This document shows, piece by piece, positions 1-8,323 of a DNA stretch of 64,000 nt. How positions within the stretch are numbered: the stretch's first letter is position 1; each line of letters opens with the position of its first letter. The translations under genes and the position numbers were made by a program. Origin of the DNA: an uncultured Eubacteriales bacterium. Its GTDB lineage: Bacteria > Bacillota > Clostridia > Oscillospirales > Oscillospiraceae. The notes beneath the pieces were generated by a model. The model made no database searches, was not told the origin of the DNA, and saw only the letters and a program-made list of their open reading frames with translations. The stretch lies in assembly GCA_949296115.1 (NCBI GenBank), contig CASFNR010000013.1:41700-105699 (forward strand). The letters are read 5' to 3'.

Positions 1-1
1 T

Positions 2-1442
2 CTGATCCCCGGCTACACATCGGAAGACTGCGTTCCCGATCGTGTCTGCCTGAAAACCCCTCTGGTCAAATACCGCAAGGGTGTGGAAGAGCCCGCCATC
101 AGCCTGAACATTCCCCTGACCTCCGCTGTGATGCAGTCCGTTTCCAACGATACCCTGGCCATCGCCCTGGCCAAGGAGGGCGGCATCAGCTTCATTTTCG
201 GTTCCCAGAGCGTGGAGAACCAGGCCGCCATGGTGGCCAAGGTCAAGGCCTACAAGGCCGGCTTTGTCACCTCTGCCTCCAACCTGACCCCCGACGCTAC
301 TCTGGCAGATGTGCTGGCCCTGAAGAAGCAGAAGGGCTTCTCCACCATGGCCATCACCGAGGACGGCACCGCCACCGGCAAACTCCTGGGCATCGTTACC
401 AGCCGGGATTACCGGGTCTCCCGGATGACCCCCGATGAGAAGGTCCGGGACTTCATGACCCCCCGGGAAAAGCTGATCACCGCTCCCGCCAAGACCACCC
501 TGAAGGAAGCCAACGACATCATCTGGGCCCACAAGTGTGGACGACAACGACCATCTGATGTACTTCGTTTTCCGGAAGGACTATGCCTCCCACAAGGAGA
601 ATCCCCTGGAACTGCTGGACGACAAGAAGCGCTATCTGGTGGGCGCCGGCATCAATACCCGGGACTACGCCACCCGTGTCCCCGCCCTGCTGGAAGCCGG
701 GGCAGATGTGCTGGTGATTGACTCCTCCGAGGGCTACACCTGCTGGCAGAAAAAGACCATCGACTGGGTCCGGGAGCACTACGGCGACAAGGTGAAAATC
801 GGCGCCGGCAACGTGGTGGACAAGGACGGATTCCGGTTCCTGGCGGAGGCCGGGGCGGACTTCGTAAAGGTGGGCATCGGCGGCGGCTCCATCTGCATCA
901 CCCGGGAAACCAAGGGCATCGGCCGCGGTCAGGCCACCGCGCTGATTGAGGTTGCAGCCGCCCGGGATCAGTATTTCCGGGAAACCGGCATCTATGTGCC
1001 CATCTGCTCCGACGGCGGCATCGTCCACGACTACCACATGACCCTGGCCCTGGCCATGGGCGCCGATTTCCTGATGCTGGGCCGGTACTTCGCCCGCTTT
1101 GACGAAAGCCCCACCAACAAGGTGATGATCAACGGCGCCTACATGAAGGAATACTGGGGCGAAGGCTCCAACCGGGCCCGGAACTGGCAGCGCTACGACC
1201 TGGGCGGCTCCGCCCGGCTGAGCTTTGAAGAGGGCGTGGACTCCTACGTCACCTACGCCGGACCTCTCCACGACAATGTGGAGGCCTCCCTGTACAAGGT
1301 CAAGTCCACCATGTGCAACGTAGGCGTGACCAACATCCCCGACCTGCAGCGGGATGCCAAGCTGACATTGGTTTCCTCCGTGTCCATTGTGGAGGGCGGC
1401 GCTCACGACGTGACCCTGCGCTCCAATTCCTCGGTGAAGTAA
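2..1442 (+). pseudogene. guaB: IMP dehydrogenase, 5'-truncated by window edge and frame-broken
   Basis: IMP dehydrogenase oxidises IMP to XMP, the committed step of GMP synthesis, in the cytoplasm. Reading starts inside the gene (about 15-20 residues are missing upstream). Frame 2 gives the N-terminal barrel and the start of the CBS pair up to the residues IIWAHK at 535; from 537 frame 3 continues with VDDNDHL and the catalytic loop [10 protein letters not shown], whose Cys is codon 894-896, and ends in the mobile flap region. Relatives carry about six more codons at the junction, so roughly 17 bp seem to be missing. Everything else is intact, so this is either a real deletion or an assembly fault. 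The family call is firm; whether the gene is truly broken is unknown. Confidence 0.9.
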
Positions 1443-1450
1443 GAATTTTC

Positions 1451-1483
1451 CCGGCAGAAGCAAATTCTGCCGGGATTTCTTAT
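1451..1483 (+). terminator. Intrinsic terminator of guaB
   Basis: A 10-bp perfect stem (CCCGGCAGAA with TTCTGCCGGG, five-base loop) is followed by ATTTCTTATT, nine bases after the guaB stop. Confidence 0.75.
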
Positions 1484-1488
1484 TAACA

Positions 1489-1527
1489 AAACTCCACAGC
1501 CCTTTCACAGGCTGTGGAGTTTTTTAT
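1489..1527. terminator. Bidirectional terminator between guaB and nfnB
   Basis: A 14-bp stem (AAAACTCCACAGCC with GGCTGTGGAGTTTT) has T runs on both strands. It lies between the convergent guaB and nfnB and should stop transcription from both sides. Confidence 0.8.
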
Positions 1528-1534
1528 GTACTTC

Positions 1535-2889
1535 TTACTTGTTCTCCTGGAGGAACTTGTGAATGGAAGCAGCGCCCTTCTTGCCTGCGCCCATGGCCAG
1601 GATGACGGTGGCTGCGCCGGTGACGGCGTCGCCGCCGGCGAACACGCCTTCCCGGGTAGTCATCTCGTTCTCATCCACAATCAGGCAGCCCTTCCGGTTG
1701 GTATCCAGACCGGGGGTGGTGGAGCGGATCAGGGGGTTGGGGCTGGTGCCCAGGGACATGATCACGGTGTCCACTTCCAGCTCAAACTCAGAGCCTTCCA
1801 CCGCAATGGGACGGCGGCGTCCGGAAGCGTCCGGCTCGCCCAGCTCCATGCGGATGCACTTCATGCCGCAGACCCGGCCGGTTTCGTCGCCCAGGATTTC
1901 CACCGGGTTGCACAGGGTCTTGAACTCGATGGGGCGGGCATTTCCGCCTCGCCCCGGCGGTAGACGATGTACACCTTGTCGGCCCCCAGACGCATGGCGC
2001 ACCGGGCGGCGTCCATGGCCACGTTGCCGCCGCCTACCACAGCCACCGCCTTGGAGCGGATGACGGGGGTGTCGGCTTCCTCGGTGTAGGCCTTCATCAG
2101 GTTGGTCCGGGTCAGGTACTCGTTGGCGGACATGACACCCTTCAGAGACTCGCCGGGAATGTTCATGAACATGGGCAGGCCTGCGCCGGAACCCACAAAC
2201 ACCGCCTTGTAGCCCATCTCGAACAGCTCGTCAATGGTCAGAACCCGGCCGATGACCATGTTGGTCATCACTTCCACGCCCTGGGCCTGGAGCTTGGTGA
2301 TTTCATTGGCCACAATGGCCTTGGGCAGACGGAACTCCGGGATGCCGTAGACCAGCACGCCGCCGGCGGTGTGCAGGGCCTCGAACATGGAGACCTGATA
2401 GCCCATGCCCGCCAGATCGGAGGCGCAGGTCATACCGGCAGGGCCGGAGCCCACCACCGCCACCTTGACCCCGTTGGAGGGGACCGGCTTGGGCATTTCA
2501 TTCACATTCTCCCGGTACCAGTCGGCCACGAACCGCTCCAGACGGCCGATGGCCACCGGCTCACCCTTGATGCCCCGGACGCAGCGGGCTTCGCACTGGG
2601 TCTCCTGGGGGCAGACCCGGCCGCTGAGGGCGGGCAGGGCGTTGGTGGAGGTGATGATTTCATAGGCGGCCTTGAAGTCGCCCTCCTGGACCTTCTTGAT
2701 GAATTCGGGAATCCGCACGTTCACCGGGCAGCCTTCCACGCACTTGGGGTTCTTGCAGCTCAGGCAGCGCCCGGCCTCTTCCACCGCCTGCTCGGCGGTA
2801 TAGCCCAGGGTGACCTCCTGGAAATTCCGGGCACGGACCTTGGGGTCCTGCTCCGGCATGGGGACTTTCTTCAAAGACATATTGGCCAT
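1535..2889 (-). pseudogene. nfnB: NfnB-type subunit (glutamate-synthase small-subunit-like), frame-broken
   Basis: This is a flavoprotein of the glutamate synthase beta-subunit family. Beside an NfnA-like gene it is best read as NfnB of the electron-bifurcating NADH-dependent ferredoxin:NADP+ oxidoreductase; a stand-alone GltD is the alternative. ATG at 2889 follows AGGAGG. The N-terminal part holds two 4Fe-4S motifs (CLSCKNPKCVEGC and CPQETQCEARC), then an FAD GxGxxG (VVGSGPAGM) and an NADPH GxGxxA-like site (VVGGGNVAMDAA). The frame breaks after RRGEAEMPA near 1931-1933 and resumes at IEFKTLCNP in another frame. Relatives have about 12 more codons there, so about 34 bp appear lost. The C-terminus (GDAVTGAATVILAMGAG) is normal. 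Confidence 0.85.
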
Positions 2890-2906
2890 TTCCCAGTTCC
2901 TCCTGT

Positions 2907-3761
2907 TTATTTGATCAGAGCCTTGCCCATGGCTTCCATGCGGCAGGTATGGGTCTGGCTGACTTCCGCTTCCCGGTCCCGGTAGGTGTTGTTCCGGCTC
3001 ATCAGCTCGGCAAAGTCCACCTTGTGGCCGTCAAATTCCGGGCCGTCCACGCAGGCGAACTTGGTCTCCCCGCCCACGGTGACCCGGCAGCCGCCGCACA
3101 TGCCGGTGCCGTCGATCATGATGGGGTTCAGGGACACGCTGGTGTGGATGCCGTAGGGTTCGGTGGTCTTGCAGACGAACTTCATCATGGGCACCGGGCC
3201 GATGGCCAGCACCTCGTCAAAGGTTTCCCCGGCTTCCAGCAGCTCCTGCAGGGGCTGGGTCACCAGGCCATGACGGCCGTAGCTGCCGTCGTCGGTCATG
3301 AGGATCATCCGGTCGGAGACGGCCTTAAACTCCTCCTCCAGAATCACAATGTCCTTGCTCCGGAAGCCCACAATCACGGTAACCTCGGCGCCGGCTTCCT
3401 TGAAGCCCGCAGCGGAAGGCAGGGCAATGGCGCAGCCTACGCCGCCGCCAACCACGCACACCTTCTTCTTGCCCTCCACCGGGGTGGGCTTGCCCAGGGG
3501 ACCTACAAAGTCCCGGATGTAGTCGCCCTCGTTCAGAGCGCCCAGGGCATTGGTGGAGAAGCCCACCTTCTGGAAGATGATGGTCACGGTGCCGGCCTCC
3601 CGGTCATAGCCCGCAATGGTCAGGGGCACCCGCTCGCCCAGCTCATCCACCCGGAAGATGATGAACTGACCGGCCTTGGCTTTCTTGGCGATGAAGGGGG
3701 CCTCCACTTCCATCAGCGTGACGGAGGGGTTCAGCTCCTTCTTGCGAACGATTTTATACAT
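2907..3761 (-). CDS. nfnA: NfnA-type ferredoxin-NADP+ reductase subunit alpha (FAD, 2Fe-2S)
   Basis: A 284-residue FNR-superfamily protein of the sulfide dehydrogenase/dihydroorotate dehydrogenase electron-transfer type. It shows an FAD-binding barrel (RVPLTIAGYD, about residues 44-53), a nucleotide-binding loop (VVGGGVGCA, about 103-111) and a C-terminal Cys cluster (GTGMCGGCRVTV with a later FAC) that fits a 2Fe-2S site. With the adjacent nfnB, 17 bp downstream, it should form NfnAB, which couples NADH and reduced ferredoxin oxidation to NADP+ reduction in the cytosol of anaerobes. It has its own promoter at 3824-3852. The role is inferred from family and pairing; sulfide dehydrogenase activity is an alternative. 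Confidence 0.85.
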   Translation of the reverse strand: MYKIVRKKELNPSVTLMEVEAPFIAKKAKAGQFIIFRVDELGERVPLTIAGYDREAGTVTIIFQKVGFSTNALGALNEGDYIRDFVGPLGKPTPVEGKKKVCVVGGGVGCAIALPSAAGFKEAGAEVTVIVGFRSKDIVILEEEFKAVSDRMILMTDDGSYGRHGLVTQPLQELLEAGETFDEVLAIGPVPMMKFVCKTTEPYGIHTSVSLNPIMIDGTGMCGGCRVTVGGETKFACVDGPEFDGHKVDFAELMSRNNTYRDREAEVSQTHTCRMEAMGKALIK

Positions 3762-3823
3762 AGTCTGATCCGTCCTTTTCAGATTATTTCACAGCCTGCG
3801 GGCCCATTTGCCCGCTCAGGGCC

Positions 3824-3852
3824 ATTATACCGGGAAAAGTTGGATTTGTCAA
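3824..3852 (-). promoter_or_regulatory. Promoter of nfnAB
   Basis: On the minus strand TTGACA (3847-3852) and TATAAT (3824-3829) are separated by 17 bases, both perfect consensus, 63 bp before the nfnA start. Confidence 0.85.
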
Positions 3853-3897
3853 ATCCATATCGATAAAATCCTTACGATTTCCCATTTCATATTTGCA

Positions 3898-3930
3898 AAA
3901 AAAAAAGGAGAGCCGAGGCTCTCCCTTTTT
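3898..3930 (-). terminator. Intrinsic terminator of serS
   Basis: GGAGAGCC pairs with GGCTCTCC around a two-base loop and is followed on the minus strand by a run of about 12 T residues, just after the serS stop. Plus-strand T residues on the other side could also serve the reverse direction. Confidence 0.85.
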
Positions 3931-3932
3931 GT

Positions 3933-5222
3933 TTACTTTTTCTCGATCACTTCTATGCCGCCCAGATACTTGCGCAGCACCTCCGGCACCACAATGGAGC
4001 CGTCGGCTCTCTGGTTCTGCTCCACCATGGCCGGGAAAATCCGGGAGGTGGCCAGGCCGGAGCCGTTCAGGGTGTGGACAAATTCCGGCTTGCCGGTCTC
4101 TTCCCGGCGGAAGCGGATGTTGCCCCGGCGGGCCTGGTAATCCCGGGCGTTGGACACGGAGGAAACCTCCTTGTAGCCGTTCATGGAGGGAATCTGAATC
4201 TCAATGTCGTAGGTCCGTGCCATGGAGGCGGAGCAGTCCCCTGCCGCCAGCTTCACGGTGCGGAAGTGGAAGCCCAGGCCCTTCACCAGGTTCTCCGCCT
4301 TGGCGACCAGCTCTTCAAAAGCGGCGTCGGAGTCCTCGGGCCGGGTGAACTGGAACATCTCCACCTTGTTGAACTGATGGCCCCGGACCATGCCCCGCTC
4401 GTCGGCCCGGTGGGAGCCGGCCTCCCGGCGGAAGCAGGGGGTGTAGGCAAACAGCTTCTTGGGCAGCATGCTCTCGGGCAGAATCTCATCCCGGTAGATG
4501 GAGCACAGGGCCGCCTCGGCGGTGGGGAGCATGTAGTGAATCCGGTCGTCGGTGGGGTTTGCAATCTTATAGACCTCGTCGGCGAACTTGGGGAACTGAC
4601 CGGCGGTTTCGCCGCACTGGTACTCCAGCATGTGAGGTGGCAGGATGAACTCGTAGCCGTCGGCAATGTGGGTATCGATGAAGTAGTTCAGCAGGGCCCA
4701 CTCCAGCCGGGCGCCCATGCCGGTGTACATCCAGTTGCCGGTGCCCGCCAGCTTCACGCCCCGCTCATAGTCGATCAGGCCCAGACCCAGGCACAGGTCC
4801 ACATGGTGCTTTGGCTCAAAGTCAAACTTGTGGGGCTCCCCGAAGTAGCGCAGGGGCTCGTTGTTCTCCTTGCCGCCGGGCTTCAGGTCCGGGTCGGGCA
4901 GGTTGGGCAGGCTGAGCATGGCGGTGCGCAGCTCCGCCTGGCAGGCGTCCAGCTTCTCCGCATCCTCCGCCAGGCCCTTCTTCAGCTCCGCCATCTCGGC
5001 GAAAATGGGGGCCACGTCCTTCCCCTGCTTCTTCAGCTGGGGAATTTCCTTGGAAACCTTGTTCTGCCGAGCCTTCCGGGCCTCGGTGTCGGCAATCAGG
5101 GCACGGCGCTGCTCGTCCAGCTCCAGAATCCGGTCCACGGTGGCGTCGCAGTCCACTTCCTTGGCCCGGAGGCCCGCCTTCACGGCGTCGGGATTTTCCT
5201 TAATTTTCTTGATATCCAGCAT
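3933..5222 (-). CDS. serS: Seryl-tRNA synthetase
   Basis: Class II synthetase charging tRNA-Ser, cytoplasmic, 429 residues, a normal length. The N-terminal 110 residues form the coiled-coil tRNA-binding arm (many ELDEQRRAL and KKGLAEDAEKL-type heptads). Motif 2 is FRREAGSHRADERG and motif 3 lies near the C-terminus (NGSGLATSRIFPAMVEQNQR). ATG at 5222 is preceded by AAGGAG. It lies last in the parA-parB-PspC run, 38 bp after the PspC gene. No T-box leader is seen in that short gap, so it probably relies on readthrough or an undetected promoter. Confidence 0.97.
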   Translation of the reverse strand: MLDIKKIKENPDAVKAGLRAKEVDCDATVDRILELDEQRRALIADTEARKARQNKVSKEIPQLKKQGKDVAPIFAEMAELKKGLAEDAEKLDACQAELRTAMLSLPNLPDPDLKPGGKENNEPLRYFGEPHKFDFEPKHHVDLCLGLGLIDYERGVKLAGTGNWMYTGMGARLEWALLNYFIDTHIADGYEFILPPHMLEYQCGETAGQFPKFADEVYKIANPTDDRIHYMLPTAEAALCSIYRDEILPESMLPKKLFAYTPCFRREAGSHRADERGMVRGHQFNKVEMFQFTRPEDSDAAFEELVAKAENLVKGLGFHFRTVKLAAGDCSASMARTYDIEIQIPSMNGYKEVSSVSNARDYQARRGNIRFRREETGKPEFVHTLNGSGLATSRIFPAMVEQNQRADGSIVVPEVLRKYLGGIEVIEKK

Positions 5223-5260
5223 ACTCTCTTACTCCTTCTTGTATGACGCTCTTTATTCCG

Positions 5261-5455
5261 TTACAGCTGTTCCGGATTTTCCGGAATGATCACCAGGCAG
5301 ATCAGGTAGGCCAGCAGGCCGCTGCCGCCCATGAAGCTGAACAGCACCCACAGCAGGCGAATCACCGTGGGGTCCAGGTTCAGATACTCCCCGATTCCCC
5401 CGCAGACGCCCCCCAGCATCCGGTTTCTCCGGGAGCGGTACAGTTTCTTCTCCAT
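5261..5455 (-). CDS. PspC-domain small membrane protein
   Basis: A 64-residue protein made almost only of a PspC domain: a basic N-terminus (KKLYRSRRNRM), the family signature LGGVCGGIGEYLNLDPTVIRL, and one hydrophobic segment at about 33-57. In other bacteria PspC domains join membrane-stress responses, but a stand-alone short copy in Firmicutes has no proven job. It sits 7 bp after parB and 38 bp before serS, so it is probably co-transcribed with both. The call rests on the domain; function is not known. Confidence 0.9.
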   Translation of the reverse strand: MEKKLYRSRRNRMLGGVCGGIGEYLNLDPTVIRLLWVLFSFMGGSGLLAYLICLVIIPENPEQL

Positions 5456-5462
5456 ATCTGCC

Positions 5463-6323
5463 TCACTTCCCCAGGCCCATCAGGGCATCCAGCAGCCGCT
5501 GCAGGTCCTCTTCCCCGTAAAATTCCAGTTCAAACCGACCCTTGCGCTTGCCGTTGACAATCTTAACCCCCCGGCCCAGCCGCTTGGACAGGTTTTTCTC
5601 GCACTCGGCCACATAGTCCACGGCAAACACCGGTTCCTTTTTCGGGGCAGGCTCCTTGTTCATGTTCTTGCACAGGGTTTCCGCCTGTCGGACAGACAGG
5701 GCCAGGGCGATGATTTTCTGAGCGGCCTCCAGCTGCTGCTTTTCCGTTTTCAGGGTGAGCACCGCCCGGGCATGGCCTGCGGACAGCTCCCCGTTCTTCA
5801 GCTTTTCCAGCACGGCGGGACACAGACCCAGCAGCCGCAAAGCATTTGCCACGGCGGGCCGGGACTTTCCCACCCGCCCGGCGGCCTCCTCCTGGGTCAG
5901 GCCGTATTCCTCAATCAGAGCCTGATAGCCCAGGGCCTCTTCCACCGGGTTCAGGTCCTGGCGCTGGAGGTTCTCAATCAGGGCCAGCTCCATGGCCTTC
6001 TTGTCGTCGGCCTCCACAATCACCACCGGCACCTCGCTGAGGTTTGCCAGCCGGGCCGCGCGCCAGCGCCGCTCTCCGGCGATGATCTGGTAGTAGCCGC
6101 TGGGCATCTGCCGCACCGTCAGGGGCTGAATCACCCCATGGACCCCGATGGAATCCGCCAGGGCCCGGAGCTCCTCTTCGTCAAAGTCCTGCCGGGGCTG
6201 GTCGGGATTGGGTTCTACCTTATAGATGGGCAGAATCTGATAGGCGCTGCTCTGGACGGCCTCCTCGGTGAAGTCCCCCAGCAAGGCCCCCAGGCCCTTG
6301 CCCAGTCCTTTATTTGATGCCAA
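5463..6323 (-). CDS. parB: Chromosome-partitioning protein ParB (Spo0J)
   Basis: A 286-residue CTP-dependent DNA clamp that loads at parS and spreads, guiding origin segregation and SMC loading. The N-terminal nucleotide-binding domain carries GERRWRAARLA and ENLQRQDLNPVEEA. The central helix-turn-helix is at about EEAAGRVGKSRPAVANALRLL, and the C-terminal dimer domain ends in LLDALMGLGK. The start is TTG at 6323, directly abutting the parA stop (TGATTG), with GGAAGGA upstream inside parA, so translation is coupled. A perfect parS is 0.8 kb upstream at 7119-7134. Confidence 0.96.
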   Translation of the reverse strand: MASNKGLGKGLGALLGDFTEEAVQSSAYQILPIYKVEPNPDQPRQDFDEEELRALADSIGVHGVIQPLTVRQMPSGYYQIIAGERRWRAARLANLSEVPVVIVEADDKKAMELALIENLQRQDLNPVEEALGYQALIEEYGLTQEEAAGRVGKSRPAVANALRLLGLCPAVLEKLKNGELSAGHARAVLTLKTEKQQLEAAQKIIALALSVRQAETLCKNMNKEPAPKKEPVFAVDYVAECEKNLSKRLGRGVKIVNGKRKGRFELEFYGEEDLQRLLDALMGLGK

Positions 6324-7094
6324 TCAAACCATCCTTCCTTCCAATTTCTTCTGCATTTCCTCGGCCATGGCTTTGTAGGCCTGGGCCCCCCGGCTGCTCC
6401 GGTCATAGGCCGACACCGGCACCCCATGGCTGGGGGCCTCCGCCAGCCGGATGTTCCGGGGCACCACCGAGGCAAAGACCTTGCCCGGGAAGTGCCGCCG
6501 GACCTCCTGGGCCACCTGGGCGGAGAAGTTGGTCCGGCCGTCGAACATGGTCAGTGCCACCCCGAAGATTTCCAGCCGGGGATTCAGCCGCTTTTTCACC
6601 ATCCGCAGGGTGGACATGAGATCGCTCAGTCCCTCCAGGGCGTAGTATTCGCACTGCACCGGCACCAGAATGCCGTCGGCGGCGCACAGGGCGTTCAGGG
6701 TCAGCAGCTCCAGGGAGGGGGGGCAGTCGATGAGAATCAGGTCGTACTGCTCCTTCAGGCTGTGAAGGCCCTTCTCCAGCTGCAGTTCCCGGTGGGGGGC
6801 GCTGATCAGCTCCACCGCCGCTCCTGCCAGGTCCGACGAAGCCGGAAGCACATCCCCGTATTGGGTGGAGATCACCGCCTGGTCCGCCGGAACCTGGTTG
6901 ATGGTCACGTCGTACACCGAGTATTTGATTTTTCGCTTGTCCAGGCCCATGCCGGAGGTGGCGTTGGCCTGGGGGTCAAAGTCGCACAGCAGCACTTTCA
7001 GCCCCAGGTCATGGAGGGCTGCCGTCAGATTCACGGCTGTGGTGGTCTTGCCCACGCCGCCCTTCTGATTGACCACTGCCAGTATTTTTCCCAT
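6324..7094 (-). CDS. parA: Chromosome-partitioning ATPase ParA (Soj)
   Basis: A 256-residue Walker-type ATPase that works with ParB on the nucleoid. The deviant Walker A is KGGVGKTT (about residues 10-17) and the Walker B region reads LILIDCPPSLELL. ATG at 7094 is chosen because AGGAAGG lies about 8 bases upstream. The longer reading frame that begins at 7139 only reads through the parS site (giving the residues NVSRETF) and is rejected. It overlaps nothing and is followed by parB with no gap. The length is normal for Soj. Confidence 0.96.
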   Translation of the reverse strand: MGKILAVVNQKGGVGKTTTAVNLTAALHDLGLKVLLCDFDPQANATSGMGLDKRKIKYSVYDVTINQVPADQAVISTQYGDVLPASSDLAGAAVELISAPHRELQLEKGLHSLKEQYDLILIDCPPSLELLTLNALCAADGILVPVQCEYYALEGLSDLMSTLRMVKKRLNPRLEIFGVALTMFDGRTNFSAQVAQEVRRHFPGKVFASVVPRNIRLAEAPSHGVPVSAYDRSSRGAQAYKAMAEEMQKKLEGRMV

Positions 7095-7118
7095 TTCTCT
7101 TTCCTTCCTGTTCAAAAA

Positions 7119-7134
7119 TGTTTCACGTGAAACA
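7119..7134. promoter_or_regulatory. parS centromere site
   Basis: TGTTTCACGTGAAACA is an exact 16-bp match to the perfect palindromic parS bound by ParB/Spo0J. It lies in the 41-bp gap between parA and the upstream zinc-ribbon gene, about 36 kb from dnaA, the usual origin-proximal position. Confidence 0.95.
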
Positions 7135-7135
7135 T

Positions 7136-7519
7136 TCACTTCTCACCCAGGGTCTCCGTTCCGGTGGGACCGCTGGCGGAGGGGGGCTGGGTGGAAATCA
7201 CGGATGTGTAATTCTGACCCGGCCGGAACCGGTACTGCTCCTGAATCCGGTAGGCCAGCACCGACAGGGAAATGGAGAGGATGGCCAGCAGAATCACTGC
7301 CGCCGTCAGAATCCGCACCCGGCGCTTCAGAATCTGAATCTGCTCTTCCGGGGAAGGACCCCGGCGGCGGGCCGCTTTTTTCCCCGCCGTCCCGTCGGTC
7401 CGGACGGGAATCTGCACCACCGTATTGGGGTCAATGGGATATTTCCCCATCTCAATCAGGCAATCCTGGCAGAAGGCCTGGCCTTCCTCCACCTCTCGTC
7501 CGCAGCGCAAACAGCCCAT
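7136..7519 (-). CDS. Zinc-ribbon, single-pass membrane protein heading the par operon
   Basis: A 127-residue protein I do not recognise by name. Two CxxC pairs form an N-terminal zinc ribbon (CLRCGREVEEGQAFCQDC, residues 3-20). A basic stretch (KKAARRRGPSPEEQ) follows, then a transmembrane helix at about 72-93 and a short external tail. ATG at 7519 has GGAGGTGG upstream; the longer frame to 7741 runs through the promoter and is rejected. Its stop lies next to parS, and a strong promoter at 7550-7578 probably drives this gene, parA, parB, the PspC gene and perhaps serS. A role tying membrane and segregation is only a guess from position. Confidence 0.8.
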   Translation of the reverse strand: MGCLRCGREVEEGQAFCQDCLIEMGKYPIDPNTVVQIPVRTDGTAGKKAARRRGPSPEEQIQILKRRVRILTAAVILLAILSISLSVLAYRIQEQYRFRPGQNYTSVISTQPPSASGPTGTETLGEK

Positions 7520-7549
7520 TTTTCCACCTCCCAAATTTGGATCTGACCT

Positions 7550-7578
7550 ATTGTACAACACTTTTTCCCGTTCGTAAA
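7550..7578 (-). promoter_or_regulatory. Promoter of the par operon
   Basis: On the minus strand TTTACG (7573-7578) and TACAAT (7550-7555) are 17 bases apart, 31 bp before the zinc-ribbon gene start. Confidence 0.75.
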
Positions 7579-7666
7579 GTCCAAAATCGGTGAATCCCCG
7601 GAATTCCCCTGGGAAAAATCCACATTTTCTCCCCTTCCCGGAATATTGGCTTTCTAATAATCCTGC

Positions 7667-7695
7667 TTGACAATCAACTGACCTTGTGATAATAT
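7667..7695 (+). promoter_or_regulatory. Promoter of the DUF1836-hflKC run
   Basis: TTGACA (7667-7672) and TAATAT (7690-7695) are 17 bases apart, 70 bp before the DUF1836 start. Confidence 0.75.
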
Positions 7696-7764
7696 CAAAT
7701 TGTACAAACAACCGTCGGAGAATTTCTCTGCGGATGGGCACAATGGTGAAAAGGAGGCGAAATC

Positions 7765-8313
7765 ATGGACTGGACCATTCCCGGCACCACCCTCACCGCC
7801 CGGCTGGAGGACGCTGATCGGGTGGATCAGACGTTCCATTCCCTGTTTCTGGCGGGAGGGCTGACTCTGGCCCAGGTTTCCAGCCTGACGGGGCTGGAAT
7901 CCCACACCGTGCAGAACTGGGTGAAGCGGGGTTTTCTCCCGCCCCCTCAGGGCAAACGCTACTCCATGGAGCAGCTGTGCCGGATTCTCAACATGCACAT
8001 TCTCAAGGGAAACATGAACTTAGAGCAGATTGTCCGGCTGATGCAGTACCTCAACGGCAATCTGGCGGACGAAAGCGACGACCAGGTGGACGACACCCAG
8101 CTGTATTTCTACTTTGTCCGGCTGGCGGCCCGGGTGGGCAGGGTCACCGGGGAGGAAGGCTGGCAGGAGGCTCTGGAAACCGTCACCCGGGATTTCCGGG
8201 AGTCTGTTCCCGGGGTCCGGAAAAAACTGATTGAAGTATTGCGGATTATGCTCACTGTGTGGTGCGCCAACCAGCTGAAGGCCCGGGCGGAGGGCCTGCT
8301 GGCCCAATTATAA
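7765..8313 (+). CDS. DUF1836-family putative DNA-binding protein
   Basis: A 182-residue protein of the DUF1836 family, which has a MerR-like helix-turn-helix. Residues 32-60 (GLTLAQVSSLTGLESHTVQNW) look like the recognition helix pair, and RYSMEQLCRILNMHILKGNM follows as in the family. ATG at 7765 has AAGGAGG 8 bases upstream. The next gene starts 11 bp after its stop and hflK lies beyond, so it may regulate or share an operon with the SPFH genes. A second family member is at 59585-60115. Its target and ligand are unknown. Confidence 0.8.
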   Translation: MDWTIPGTTLTARLEDADRVDQTFHSLFLAGGLTLAQVSSLTGLESHTVQNWVKRGFLPPPQGKRYSMEQLCRILNMHILKGNMNLEQIVRLMQYLNGNLADESDDQVDDTQLYFYFVRLAARVGRVTGEEGWQEALETVTRDFRESVPGVRKKLIEVLRIMLTVWCANQLKARAEGLLAQL

Positions 8314-8323
8314 GGAGAAACCC

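Noticed and set aside
2405-2665. Plus-strand frames opposite nfnB
   Set aside because: They carry no motif and overlap the well-conserved flavoprotein frame.
5223-5260. T-box leader for serS
   Set aside because: Only 38 bp separate it from the upstream gene, too short for a T-box.
7095-7139. A longer ParA start at 7139
   Set aside because: The extra residues come from reading through parS; a proper ribosome site serves 7094.
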